A stretch of 64,000 nt of DNA. Source: Winogradskyella forsetii. GTDB taxonomy: Bacteria > Bacteroidota > Bacteroidia > Flavobacteriales > Flavobacteriaceae. Numbering within the stretch: position 1 is the stretch's first letter; every line of letters starts with the position of its first letter. Positions 16,032 through 24,843 of the stretch are shown here, in pieces. Below the pieces are notes generated by a model. The model worked only from the letters and a program-made list of their open reading frames with translations, was not told the DNA's origin and searched no databases. The translations under genes were made by a program, and so were the position numbers. Location: positions 3,311,001 to 3,375,000 of the forward strand of contig NZ_CP053348.1 of the NCBI RefSeq assembly GCF_013394595.1, in the 5' to 3' direction.

Positions 16032-17090
16032 ATGGCGATCAGAATAACCGGAACAGGAAGTTATATACCTAGCATTATAGAAAAGAATGAGGATTTTTAC
16101 AATCATCAATTTCTTAATGCAGATGGATCGACTATTAATAGCCCGAACGAAGTTATTGTAGAAAAATTCAAAGCCATAACTGGGATTCAGGAACGTCGTT
16201 ACATTAAAGATGAATTTGTGAATTCTGACATGGCCTTTTTTGCATCAAAAAAAGCTATTGAAGATGCCAACATCGATAAAGAAACCATCGACTATATTAT
16301 AGTTGCCCATAATTATGGTGACCTAAAACACAATAACCAACAAAGTGATACTGTACCCAGTATTGCTTCCCGTGTAAAGCATTTATTGAAAATAAAGAAC
16401 CCAAAATGTGTAGGTTACGATTTACTTTTTGGTTGTCCTGGTTGGATAGAAGGTGTTATTCAAGCTAAAGCCTTTATCGGCTCTGGTCTCGCTAAACGTT
16501 GTTTGGTTATTGGTTCTGAAACCCTTTCTAGAGTTGTAGACAAGCATGATAGGGATTCCATGATCTATAGTGATGGTGCTGGTGCGGTAATTATAGAAGA
16601 AAGTACTGAGGAAGGTGGGATCCTAGCGCACGAATCCGCAACTTACGCTTTAGACGAAGCCCATTTTATATTTTTTGGAGAAACCAATAATCCTGAAATT
16701 ACAGACCAACGCAGATATATAAAAATGTATGGTCGTAAGATTTATGAATTTGCACTTTCCAATGTTCCTAAGGCCTTAAAATCTTGTTTGGAACAAAGTG
16801 GTAAATCCATTACTGATGTCAAAAAAATATTGATTCACCAGGCGAATGAAAAAATGGATGAAGCGATTGTACAACGGTTTTACAAGCTATACCATATGGA
16901 AATGCCAGAAGGTATTATGCCAATGACCATTAATACGCTTGGCAATTCTAGTGTGGCAACCGTGCCCACTTTATATGATATGATTTTAAAAGGACAGCTT
17001 GACTGTCAAAGCATCAATAAAGGCGATGTCATTATGTTTGCAAGCGTCGGAGCTGGTATGAATATTAATGCTATTGTTTATCAGTATTAG
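16032..17090 (+). CDS. 3-oxoacyl-ACP synthase III-type ketoacyl synthase
   Basis: This is a FabH-like condensing enzyme of 352 residues. The Cys-His-Asn triad is visible: Cys in LLFGCPGWIEGV (about 135), His in LIHQANEKMDE (about 268) and Asn in NTLGNSSVATVP (about 304). The thiolase fold start MAIRITGTGSYIPS is normal. FabH of E. coli is 317 residues; the extra length lies near the N-terminus, as in many Bacteroidota KAS III paralogues. Methyltransferase and glycosyltransferase genes follow, so it may serve a special lipid rather than bulk fatty acid synthesis. That context is suggestive only. Confidence 0.9.
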   Translation: MAIRITGTGSYIPSIIEKNEDFYNHQFLNADGSTINSPNEVIVEKFKAITGIQERRYIKDEFVNSDMAFFASKKAIEDANIDKETIDYIIVAHNYGDLKHNNQQSDTVPSIASRVKHLLKIKNPKCVGYDLLFGCPGWIEGVIQAKAFIGSGLAKRCLVIGSETLSRVVDKHDRDSMIYSDGAGAVIIEESTEEGGILAHESATYALDEAHFIFFGETNNPEITDQRRYIKMYGRKIYEFALSNVPKALKSCLEQSGKSITDVKKILIHQANEKMDEAIVQRFYKLYHMEMPEGIMPMTINTLGNSSVATVPTLYDMILKGQLDCQSINKGDVIMFASVGAGMNINAIVYQY

Positions 17091-17115
17091 AATTTACAGA
17101 TTCACACTTCGATAG

Positions 17116-17649
17116 ATGTACGAAAAAACATATCCAAATAAACGCTTTAAACATACACTTAAGTTTTTACAAAAACATATCAATACATCGGAATCCATTT
17201 TAGATTTAGGCGTAAAAAATCCATTTTCTGAAATTATGATTTCTGAAGGATATTCGGTCACAAATACCACAGGAGAAGATTTGGATGACAATCAATCAGC
17301 AATTGAGAGTTCCAATGTTGATGTTGTAACTGCTTTTGAAATTTTTGAACATTTATTATCGCCTTATGAAGTTTTAAAATCCATTAAAGCCGATAAAATA
17401 GTCATTAGTGTGCCTTTAAAATTATGGTTCGCTTCAGCTTACAGAAGTAAAACAGATATGCGAGACAGACATTTCCATGAGTTTGAAGACTGGCAACTTG
17501 ATTGGCTTTTAGAAAAAACAGGCTGGATTATTAAGGACAGTCAAAAGTGGACCAATCCAGTAAATAAATTCGGAATTCGACCTATTTTGAGACGTTTCAC
17601 GCCTCGTTATTATATCGTTTATGCTGAAAAAGCATCAAATTCCAATTGA
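17116..17649 (+). CDS. Class I SAM-dependent methyltransferase-like protein
   Basis: This 177-residue protein has a Rossmann-type methyltransferase layout: motif I-like ESILDLGVKNPFSEIM, the acidic residue region GEDLDDNQ, the motif IV region VDVVTAFEIFEHLLSP and a strand KIVISVPLKLWF. Motif I lacks the usual GxGxG, and the protein is short. The substrate may be small or lipid-bound. It follows the KAS III gene by 25 bases and precedes a glycosyltransferase by 37 bases, in the same direction, so the three are probably co-transcribed. The acceptor is unknown. Confidence 0.78.
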   Translation: MYEKTYPNKRFKHTLKFLQKHINTSESILDLGVKNPFSEIMISEGYSVTNTTGEDLDDNQSAIESSNVDVVTAFEIFEHLLSPYEVLKSIKADKIVISVPLKLWFASAYRSKTDMRDRHFHEFEDWQLDWLLEKTGWIIKDSQKWTNPVNKFGIRPILRRFTPRYYIVYAEKASNSN

Positions 17650-17686
17650 GTTTGCCTAGCTTTGGAATTCAGTAATTGAGATTTTA

Positions 17687-18538
17687 ATGAACTTCCACAT
17701 CATCATCCCAGCACATAACGAAGAAGATTACATCGGTAAAACTTTGGAATCGTTGGTTGCTCAAACGGTATTGCCAAAAAAGTTGGTTGTCGTTAATGAT
17801 AATTCAAGTGATGGTACACAAAACGTTGTTGAAGAATATGCCTCAAAATTTCCTTGGATTTCATTAGTAAATTCAAAATCGTCAGATACGCATTTACCCG
17901 GTTCAAAAATAATTCATGCCTTTAATAAAGGTTTGGAATTACTGGATGCCGACTATAACATCATCTGTAAGTTTGATGCTGATTTAATTTTTCCTGAGAA
18001 TTATTTAGAACTATTAGCCAACCATTTCAAATCGAACAAAAAATTGGGTATGGCTTCTGGGTTTTGCTATATAGAAAAAAATGGACAATGGGTTTTAGAA
18101 AATCTAACCAACAAAGATCATATAAGAGGCGCACTCAAAGCATATAGAAAAGATTGTTTCAATCAAATAGGGCAATTAAAACCATCCATGGGTTGGGACA
18201 CGGTTGACGAATTGTTGGCAAAATATCATGGTTGGGACATTTTAACTGATGACACGCTTCATGTCAAACATTTAAAACCAACTGGACAATCTTACAATAA
18301 AGCTTCTAAATATTTACAAGGAGAAGCGATGTTTAAAATGCGTTATGGATTTTGGATCACGTTAATTTCTGCTTTAAAATTGGCTTACAAAAAAGGAAAC
18401 TTCCAGTTGTTTAGAGATTATATGTCTGGTTATTTTAGAGCTAAATCAAATAAAAAAGAGTATCTGGTTTCTAAAGATGAAGGGAAATTTATTCGGAATT
18501 TGCGTTGGAAAGGGATTAGGAATAAATTTGGTAAATGA
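17687..18538 (+). CDS. Glycosyltransferase family 2
   Basis: This 283-residue GT-A fold enzyme has the N-terminal IIIPAHNEEDYIGKTLESL, the nucleotide-binding DNSSDGT and the metal-binding DxD-like KFDADLIFP at about 97-105. No membrane segment is clear, so it would work at the inner face of the cytoplasmic membrane. A late motif, WDTVDELLAKYHGWDI, probably contributes the catalytic base and acceptor site. It is the last gene of the KAS III-methyltransferase-glycosyltransferase group. Acceptor and sugar are not predictable. Confidence 0.9.
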   Translation: MNFHIIIPAHNEEDYIGKTLESLVAQTVLPKKLVVVNDNSSDGTQNVVEEYASKFPWISLVNSKSSDTHLPGSKIIHAFNKGLELLDADYNIICKFDADLIFPENYLELLANHFKSNKKLGMASGFCYIEKNGQWVLENLTNKDHIRGALKAYRKDCFNQIGQLKPSMGWDTVDELLAKYHGWDILTDDTLHVKHLKPTGQSYNKASKYLQGEAMFKMRYGFWITLISALKLAYKKGNFQLFRDYMSGYFRAKSNKKEYLVSKDEGKFIRNLRWKGIRNKFGK

Positions 18539-18554
18539 GTATCTTTGAATTGAT

Positions 18555-18800
18555 ATGACTATAGAGAACAAAAAATTAGATTTAATTCAATGGTTAACCT
18601 CACTAACTGATGAGCACATTATAAGTAAATTATATGCTTTAAAGCAAGGTTCTGATATTGATTGGTACGATGAGTTAACAATTGCTGATAAAAATGCTAT
18701 TACTAAAAGTATTGCACAAGCTGATGCAGGAGAGACTATTTCACACATTGAAGTGAAAAGCAAAATAAGGTCAAAAATACAACACATTAAGAATGATTAA
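18555..18800 (+). CDS. Antitoxin of a RelE/ParE-type toxin-antitoxin pair
   Basis: This 81-residue protein has an N-terminal segment (IQWLTSLTDEHIISKLYALK), an acidic WYDELT stretch and the C-terminal text IAQADAGETISHIEVKSKIR. The QADAGE...HxEV pattern is common in antitoxins of Bacteroidota and their neighbours, where the C-terminus binds the toxin and the N-terminus the operator. Its stop codon overlaps the ATG of the next gene (TAATG), so the two are translationally coupled. Autoregulation is expected for the class; no operator was identified. Confidence 0.82.
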   Translation: MTIENKKLDLIQWLTSLTDEHIISKLYALKQGSDIDWYDELTIADKNAITKSIAQADAGETISHIEVKSKIRSKIQHIKND

Positions 18801-19081
18801 TGAAAGTTAGTTGGACTCCTTATGCATTAGAATCTTACGAATCTGTAATTGATCAATTATTTATCAACTGGAATATAGATATTGTTGAGCGCTTTGAAAA
18901 CGAAATAGAAGCACTTATTGAAAAAATTGAAAAGCACAATTATATCTGTCCTAAATCTAAGATATACAACTTACATAGGTGTGTTATAAACAAACATAAT
19001 TCCTTGGTATATAGACTTAAAGATTTAGATTCTATAGAAATCATCCTAGTTATTTTTAATAAAAGTGAGCATATTTTTTAG
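18800..19081 (+). CDS. RelE/ParE-type toxin
   Basis: This 93-residue protein fits the compact RelE/ParE fold: VSWTPYALESYESVIDQLF at the N-terminus, a helix NEIEALIEKIEKHNYICPK, and the C-terminal strands LHRCVINKHNSLVYRLKDL and EIILVIFNKS. Toxins of this fold either cut mRNA on the ribosome or poison gyrase; the sequence does not decide which. It is coupled to the upstream antitoxin. It appears complete, so the pair is probably functional. Confidence 0.85.
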   Translation: MKVSWTPYALESYESVIDQLFINWNIDIVERFENEIEALIEKIEKHNYICPKSKIYNLHRCVINKHNSLVYRLKDLDSIEIILVIFNKSEHIF

Positions 19082-19173
19082 AATTGCAAAAGCTTTAAAG
19101 AAACTATAGACAAATTTCGTGATTTGCCCTTAGTTTTTTTATCAAATTAGAGATTTGCCGTCGCAAGAATTCG

Positions 19174-19980
19174 TTAAAAACTCCAACTCTTGTAACCGCT
19201 AGATCCTTCCAACTGATCTTCAATAGTATCATCCAACACCGGAAAGAAATCAATTCCTGTCAACGCTTCAATAGAATCCACTGGAACCACAAATTTATAT
19301 AGTGGTACATCCGAATCCTTATGTTCCATTAAAAACGCCAACATCTTAATTTTACCATTAGTATTATCCAAAATAACCTTAAAAAATTGATTGGGAACCG
19401 AAACAGCTTCGTCACCAATAGATTTCAAATTATTTTCTAAAACGCCACCAGTAATCACGAAAACTCCATCATTCTTTTTTGCCCAATACCTTACTTTTTG
19501 CTCTAGTCGATTCCAAACTCCAGCATTAAACTGATGTTCTTGAGGCGTGATGTTACTGGTTAAAAAGGTTTCATCATGGGCTTCTTTAGTGAATCGTCGA
19601 TCACCAGCAGGACACAGATGCCCTTTATCGTAACCCGACTTCTTATAATTTCGCCAATGTGCTGCTCCAGTATTCACGGCGGAATCGATTTCAAAATAAG
19701 GCCTTTTGTGGTTAGTAGAACTTAGGTGCGATGCTTTTAATTCGTACGCCACCCATTCTGCTTGTTCGTGAGGCTCACTATAGGAGAGGGAGTAATTTTG
19801 ATGGTGTACAATTTGATTGGTCGTGCTTGTGGGCAAATAATAAGCGTTGGTAGTTGCCTTAATGGTTTTACCTTCTTTTACAATTTCGGCTTTTTCTTCA
19901 GAGTTAAGAAAATGGTCGTAACTGTAAATGCCAATAACTATGATAACGGCGATAATTGTAAAAATTGGTTTTCGCTTCAA
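19174..19980 (-). CDS. DNA/RNA non-specific endonuclease (NUC1, beta-beta-alpha metal)
   Basis: This 268-residue protein has an N-terminal hydrophobic anchor (IFTIIAVIIVIGIYS), so it is exported or membrane-tethered. The nuclease core carries YDKGHLCPAGDRRF (the DRGH motif, here DKGH, with His121 as the catalytic base). SNITPQEHQFNAGVWNRLEQ follows, with the metal-binding Asn. The Arg to Lys change in the motif is seen in other flavobacterial members. A role in scavenging nucleic acids, perhaps with the PafA-type phosphatase encoded 9 bases upstream on the same strand, is plausible: nuclease plus phosphatase would release phosphate. That link is inference. Confidence 0.93.
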   Translation of the reverse strand: MKRKPIFTIIAVIIVIGIYSYDHFLNSEEKAEIVKEGKTIKATTNAYYLPTSTTNQIVHHQNYSLSYSEPHEQAEWVAYELKASHLSSTNHKRPYFEIDSAVNTGAAHWRNYKKSGYDKGHLCPAGDRRFTKEAHDETFLTSNITPQEHQFNAGVWNRLEQKVRYWAKKNDGVFVITGGVLENNLKSIGDEAVSVPNQFFKVILDNTNGKIKMLAFLMEHKDSDVPLYKFVVPVDSIEALTGIDFFPVLDDTIEDQLEGSSGYKSWSF

Positions 19981-19989
19981 ATCACTGTC

Positions 19990-21657
19990 TTAATCAATCA
20001 CAAACCCCAAAGGTCGCCCAGTAGCAGAATTAGGAAAACTAATCCCTAAAAGCGCAGAAATAGTTGGCGCAATATCCGGAATTACCGTTTTATCAAACGT
20101 TTCACCATGTTTTATACCTTTTCCAAAGAACAATAATGGCACATGCGTATCGTAATTTTGTCCGCTTCCGTGTGTAGAACCTGTTCTGCCATATGGAATA
20201 AACGAAGGGTCATTGACCAAAATAACATCACCTGAACGTTTTTGGTTAAAGCCGTTTTGTAACAACTCCTCTAACCCTGTAGAAAAACCACTAGTACTCA
20301 TAGTTGTTGCGGTATAAACTTTATAAACATTTTTGTAACCCAATTGCTCCATGGCAATGGTATTCTGAACATCAATAAGATTTAATCCTAAATCTTTCAC
20401 TTTGTCCCTATCCAAAAAAATCTGGTCGTTGCTAATATTCTCAACAATACCTTCCGAGCCATAAGTCGTTTTTAAAAACGCATTAAATTTTTCTTTTCTG
20501 TCGTTCCTATCCACATAACCAGAAGGTACTTTAACCGAAGTTAAATAAGAAGGCACATCTACTGCACCATGATCTGCAGTTAAGAAAACCGTGTATTCTC
20601 CTTTCCCGACTGTTGCGTCTAAATACTCAAAGAAACGCTCTAAATCTTTATCTAAACGAATATAGGTGTCTTCAATCTCTTTAGAATTCACGCCAAAATT
20701 ATGACCTACATAATCAGTAGCAGAAAAACTTACTGCCAAGACATCCGTAATCTCATCTTCGCCCAAATTTTCTGCTTTAATGGCTTCCATGGCAAAATCT
20801 GCGGTTAAGCTGTTACCATAAGGCGTAGCTTTTAAAATATCAAATCCGCGATTGTCTTTGCTCAACGCTTTTAGATCATAAGGAAACGTAGCTTTTTCTT
20901 TGCCTGTAAAACCACCTTCAAAGGTATTTTCATCTGTTCCACTTTCTGTATATGTTGAAATATCATAGAGCGTATTCCACTCTTTCAGATAAGATTCTGC
21001 TTTCTCAGTAGCATTAAAATCTTTTACCCATTGCGGCAAATCATTCATATAAAATGTACTCGAAATCCACAAGCCTTCATCCAAGCCATGAAACCAATAG
21101 GCCGCATTTGCCGTGTGCCCAGCCGGTAAGATGGCACCTCTGTCTTTTAAAGAAATCCCAATGGTTTTACCTCGCATCTGCGTAAACAATCTGTTCTCGT
21201 CGCCAAAGGTTGTGGTTTGCATTCTATGCGGAGACATTTTGCCAGCGTTATGCGCTGTACCTACTGATTCTACACTATCATCACCTGCACAATACACCAT
21301 TTCTTTTATCTCTTTATCATAAAAATTATTGCCTATAATTCCATGATATTTTGGTGTTGTACCCGTATAAACTGACGTATGACCAGGACCAGTATAAGTT
21401 GGCACATAATTAAAATGGTTGTTTTTGCAGTTAAAACCTTCACGTATCATACGTTTAAAACCGCCATCTCCAAACTTGGAGTCGAATCGTGTTAAATAAT
21501 CGTAACGCATTTGGTCTACCACGATACCAACCACTAATTTTGGTCTAGCATTCGATTCCATCGAAGGACTTTTCCCTTTGTTAGGAAGTGTCGTATTTTG
21601 AGAACCACAAGAGCAAAACAAAAACAAAATGGCTATTAAAGTGAAGAAATTTTTCAT
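19990..21657 (-). CDS. pafA: PafA-type alkaline phosphatase
   Basis: This is a 555-residue phosphate-monoester hydrolase of the alkaline phosphatase superfamily. A lipoprotein-like signal (LFLFCSCGSQN) is followed by VVGIVVDQMRYDYLTRF. The nucleophile Thr94 lies in YTGPGHTSVYTG, and the PafA-specific basic residues occur in SLKDRGAILPAGHTANAAYW. Further metal ligands lie in SFSATDYVGHNFG, FLTADHGAVDVPSY and the C-terminal TGSTHGSGQNYDTHVPL. The protein would act at the cell surface or in the periplasm. A TATTTTTG promoter element on the minus strand lies at 21683-21690. PafA enzymes of flavobacteria are known for phosphate-insensitive activity. Confidence 0.93.
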   Translation of the reverse strand: MKNFFTLIAILFLFCSCGSQNTTLPNKGKSPSMESNARPKLVVGIVVDQMRYDYLTRFDSKFGDGGFKRMIREGFNCKNNHFNYVPTYTGPGHTSVYTGTTPKYHGIIGNNFYDKEIKEMVYCAGDDSVESVGTAHNAGKMSPHRMQTTTFGDENRLFTQMRGKTIGISLKDRGAILPAGHTANAAYWFHGLDEGLWISSTFYMNDLPQWVKDFNATEKAESYLKEWNTLYDISTYTESGTDENTFEGGFTGKEKATFPYDLKALSKDNRGFDILKATPYGNSLTADFAMEAIKAENLGEDEITDVLAVSFSATDYVGHNFGVNSKEIEDTYIRLDKDLERFFEYLDATVGKGEYTVFLTADHGAVDVPSYLTSVKVPSGYVDRNDRKEKFNAFLKTTYGSEGIVENISNDQIFLDRDKVKDLGLNLIDVQNTIAMEQLGYKNVYKVYTATTMSTSGFSTGLEELLQNGFNQKRSGDVILVNDPSFIPYGRTGSTHGSGQNYDTHVPLLFFGKGIKHGETFDKTVIPDIAPTISALLGISFPNSATGRPLGFVID

Positions 21658-21682
21658 TTGGATAAGACTTTCAATTGAATCT

Positions 21683-21690
21683 CAAAAATA
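21683..21690 (-). promoter_or_regulatory. Bacteroidota -7 promoter element (TATTTTTG) of pafA
   Basis: An exact TAnnTTTG match on the minus strand, 25 bases before the pafA ATG. The -33 region has no clear TTG, so strength is uncertain. Confidence 0.5.
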
Positions 21691-21757
21691 CAATTTTTAT
21701 GTTATCTTATTTTTAATTTAAGGTAATATCCTAATCATTTTTTATACTTTAGCATTA

Positions 21758-22507
21758 ATGAAAACACCCAGCACTTATCTATATAATATAGGTACTTATT
21801 TTATAATGATTAAGGATATTTTTCGCAGACCTACTAAATGGTCTGTGATGAAACCTTTAATTCTAAAAGATATTGACGATCTCATTATTGGATCATTAGG
21901 TATCGTTGCCTTTATATCATTTTTTGTTGGAGGCGTTGTTGCTATTCAAACCTCGTTGAATATGACGAGCCCAATTATGCCAAAATATTTGGTTGGATTT
22001 GCCACCAGACAATCCATAATCTTAGAATTTGCACCAACATTTATTTCTATTATCATGGCTGGTAAAGTAGGTTCTTTTATAACGTCAAGTATTGGGACGA
22101 TGCGAGTTACAGAACAAATCGATGCACTGGAAGTTATGGGCATCAATGGAATAAACTATCTTGTTTTTCCTAAGTTTATTGCGTTGTCGCTTTATCCATT
22201 TGTGATTTCCATTGCTATGTTTTTAGGAGTTTTGGGAGGTTTGGCAGCTTCGGTTTATGGTGGTTATGTTACTGTTGAAGATTTTATTGAAGGTGTGAAA
22301 ACCGATTTTATTCCCTTTCACTTTATTTATGCTTTTGCAAAAACATTTGTATTTGCGTTTTTATTAGCTACCATTCCTTCATACTATGGTTATTTTATGA
22401 AAGGTGGCGCTTTAGAAGTTGGTAAAGCTAGTACCACATCTTTCGTTTGGACCAGTGTTATGATTATATTAACCAACTTTTTACTAACCAGTTTATTACT
22501 AGGCTAA
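21758..22507 (+). CDS. mlaE: MlaE-family ABC transporter permease
   Basis: This 249-residue permease belongs to the MlaE/DUF140 group for phospholipid or sterol transport between the membranes. The family text is clear: GGVVAIQTSLNMTSPIMPKY, FAPTFISIIMAGKVGSFITS and TEQIDALEVMGINGINYLVF. Five to six membrane segments are visible. The MlaF gene begins two bases after the stop codon. An MCE-domain MlaD gene usually follows in the order E-F-D, but none is here; a DUF389 gene lies on the opposite strand instead. MlaD may be elsewhere. Confidence 0.93.
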   Translation: MKTPSTYLYNIGTYFIMIKDIFRRPTKWSVMKPLILKDIDDLIIGSLGIVAFISFFVGGVVAIQTSLNMTSPIMPKYLVGFATRQSIILEFAPTFISIIMAGKVGSFITSSIGTMRVTEQIDALEVMGINGINYLVFPKFIALSLYPFVISIAMFLGVLGGLAASVYGGYVTVEDFIEGVKTDFIPFHFIYAFAKTFVFAFLLATIPSYYGYFMKGGALEVGKASTTSFVWTSVMIILTNFLLTSLLLG

Positions 22508-22509
22508 TT

Positions 22510-23277
22510 ATGATAGAGGTTAAGGATTTAAATAAATCGTTTGGAGATGCACATATTTTAAAAGGCATCACGACTTCTTTTGATAAAGGAAAAACCAATT
22601 TGATTATCGGTCAAAGTGGCTCGGGTAAAACGGTGTTTTTAAAATGTCTGTTGGGTTTATTTGAATATGAAAAAGGCTCCATTTGTTACGAAGGAAGAAA
22701 TTTTAGTAAGTTATCAAGAGATGAAAAAACCGACTTACGTGCCGAAATGGGAATGGTATTTCAAGGCAGTGCGCTTTTTGACTCCATGACCATTGCGGAA
22801 AACGTGATGTTTCCTTTACGTATGTTTACCAAACAGAGTAAGAGTGAAATGCAAGATAGGGTAAATGAAGTTTTAAAGCGGGTCAATTTAGATAATGCAA
22901 ATAATAAAATGCCAAGTGAAGCTTCAGGAGGCATGCAAAAGCGAGTGGCTATTGCTAGAGCTATTGTTAACAGACCAAAATATTTATTTTGTGATGAACC
23001 TAACTCTGGTTTAGATCCGAAAACGGCAATTGTTATCGACAATTTAATTCAGGAAATAACGGACGAATTCGATATTACCACAGTGATCAATACGCACGAT
23101 ATGAACTCTGTAATGGAAATTGGAGAGAAAATCGTATTCCTTAAAGATGGCTTATTAGAATGGGAAGGTTCTAAAGAAACTATCTTTAAAACAGAAAACG
23201 AAGCTGTGACTAACTTCGTTTATTCCTCTGAGTTATTTAGAAAAGTTCGTAAAATGTATTTAGACGAGGATCACTAA
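22510..23277 (+). CDS. mlaF: MlaF-type ABC transporter ATP-binding protein
   Basis: The 255-residue ATPase has Walker A IIGQSGSGKTVF (about 33-44), the signature ASGGMQKRVAIARA and Walker B YLFCDEPNSGLDP. The frame is open upstream to 22447 inside mlaE, but the ATG at 22510 is right: it begins MIEVKDLNKSFGD, as family members do, and follows the mlaE stop by two bases. With MlaE it would form the inner-membrane lipid-transfer ABC complex. It ends one base before the stop codon of the convergent DUF389 gene. Confidence 0.93.
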   Translation: MIEVKDLNKSFGDAHILKGITTSFDKGKTNLIIGQSGSGKTVFLKCLLGLFEYEKGSICYEGRNFSKLSRDEKTDLRAEMGMVFQGSALFDSMTIAENVMFPLRMFTKQSKSEMQDRVNEVLKRVNLDNANNKMPSEASGGMQKRVAIARAIVNRPKYLFCDEPNSGLDPKTAIVIDNLIQEITDEFDITTVINTHDMNSVMEIGEKIVFLKDGLLEWEGSKETIFKTENEAVTNFVYSSELFRKVRKMYLDEDH

Positions 23278-23278
23278 T

Positions 23279-24772
23279 TTAATTTCGTTTAATAAATACC
23301 GTATCTACTTTTAGTTCGTTTTTCAACCATTTTTGTAAATCACGTTCCTTAATTAATATAAGACTGTCAGAAAGTTTAACTTTCCATCTCACATTAGCAA
23401 CCGTTACTGTATCGATATTTATAAAATCCTTGGACTCTAGCATTTTCGCATATCCAAAATATTCAAGGTCACTAAATCTTACTTTAGCATCTCGAGAAAG
23501 TGAACTAAATGACACCGCATTTTGATTGGTATTTTTAGACTCAATGAGCTTATTTAGGTTAGAGATATTAGTTTCTAATTCTGTGATTTGTTTTTGAAGA
23601 CCATCAATAACATTATCCTTTCGATCTAAATCTGCATAAGCTCTATCTAAAGACTCCGTTAAACGATCAGCACTTCTTGTTTTGTTGGCATTAATTACCA
23701 ACTCAAAGTCCTGAAGGTTTTCATAGTTTTTTTTCTCATTCTGTAAATCGGAAATCATCTCATCACTGACATCTCCATTAAAGTAAAAACTGATTTTCTT
23801 TGTATCCTTATTAATGTCTTTTCGTTGCAACCACAAATTAGGATTGGTGTCAATTTCATTTTCAACATAATTCTTAAAATCCCTTTCGTATTTGCTTTCT
23901 TGTAATACGGTTAAAAATGTCCAAATTGCAGGAATCATTACTATAATGGCTACAATTGTTGCAATCCTGGAAATACGCTTACGTTTTGCCGAATTGGCAT
24001 ATTTAAGCATTGGAAAACGCAGGATTTTTAAGACCAAGAATGTTGCTAAGGCAATGAAAATCGTATTAATGGTAAACAAGTACATCGCACCACCAAAATA
24101 AGCCCAATTCCCTTCTGCCAAGCCATATCCTGCTGTACAAAGAGGTGGCATTAACGCCGTCGCAATGGCAACACCAAAAATAACCGAGGCTATTGTCCCT
24201 CTTTTTGTTCGTGCTATAATTAAAGCTAAACCACCAAAGAAGGCAATCAAAACATCTCTAATATCTGGTCTTGTTCTTCCTAAAAGTTCAGAGGTTTCTT
24301 CACTTAACGGAAATAACCAAAAGAATAAGAATGCGGTCAGCAAGCTTAACACAATCATGGTCATTAAGTTGATGAGCGACTTCCGTAACGTATCAATATC
24401 ATTGATAGCTATTGACAAACCAACTCCTAAAATAGGGCCCATTAACGGAGAAATTAACATGGCACCGATCACTACTGCCGTAGAATTGGCATTAAGACCA
24501 ATAGAAGCTACAAAAATAGAACAGACCAAAATCCATGCGGTTGCGCCCTTGAACGGAATATCAGCTTTTATAGCTGTTATGGTAGCGTCTCTATCTGTAT
24601 CCTCCCTAAAATCGAGCAGCTCACTTAAAAACGTTTTTATGCTTACAAACAAGCCTTGAGCATCTTTCTTTACGGCTTCTTTCTTTTCTTCAACAGCCGC
24701 CTCCTTATTCATCTCGTTGGTGATCTGCGAGTTTTCCTCTTCAGAAAAATTGAATTTATTTTCGTCACTCAT
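23279..24772 (-). CDS. DUF389 membrane protein with C-terminal coiled coil
   Basis: This 497-residue protein has a DUF389 core of six or so membrane segments at about 70-290. Its hallmark is NANSTAVVIGAMLISPLMGP, followed by GVGLSIAINDIDTLRKSL. The polar C-terminal part contains a long coiled coil (about 370-420, NVIDGLQKQITELETNISNL) and a final beta-rich piece, so it reaches out of the membrane. The N-terminal 50 residues are highly charged. The function of DUF389 proteins is unknown. It is convergent with mlaF and has no obvious operon partner. Confidence 0.85.
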   Translation of the reverse strand: MSDENKFNFSEEENSQITNEMNKEAAVEEKKEAVKKDAQGLFVSIKTFLSELLDFREDTDRDATITAIKADIPFKGATAWILVCSIFVASIGLNANSTAVVIGAMLISPLMGPILGVGLSIAINDIDTLRKSLINLMTMIVLSLLTAFLFFWLFPLSEETSELLGRTRPDIRDVLIAFFGGLALIIARTKRGTIASVIFGVAIATALMPPLCTAGYGLAEGNWAYFGGAMYLFTINTIFIALATFLVLKILRFPMLKYANSAKRKRISRIATIVAIIVMIPAIWTFLTVLQESKYERDFKNYVENEIDTNPNLWLQRKDINKDTKKISFYFNGDVSDEMISDLQNEKKNYENLQDFELVINANKTRSADRLTESLDRAYADLDRKDNVIDGLQKQITELETNISNLNKLIESKNTNQNAVSFSSLSRDAKVRFSDLEYFGYAKMLESKDFINIDTVTVANVRWKVKLSDSLILIKERDLQKWLKNELKVDTVFIKRN

Positions 24773-24843
24773 ATTAAAAATGCAATAATTAGAAGTTTAG
24801 TAATGCCTGATGGTTAATTCTACTCATGCCATATTCAAAATGC

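Noticed and set aside
19990..21657. Sulfatase assignment for the phosphatase-superfamily gene
   Set aside because: The nucleophile region is GPGHTS with Thr and the SLKDRG residues of PafA are present; the CxPxR sulfatase motif is absent.
22447..22509. Earlier start of mlaF inside mlaE
   Set aside because: The 21 extra residues do not resemble ABC ATPases, and the ATG at 22510 gives the normal start right after the mlaE stop codon.
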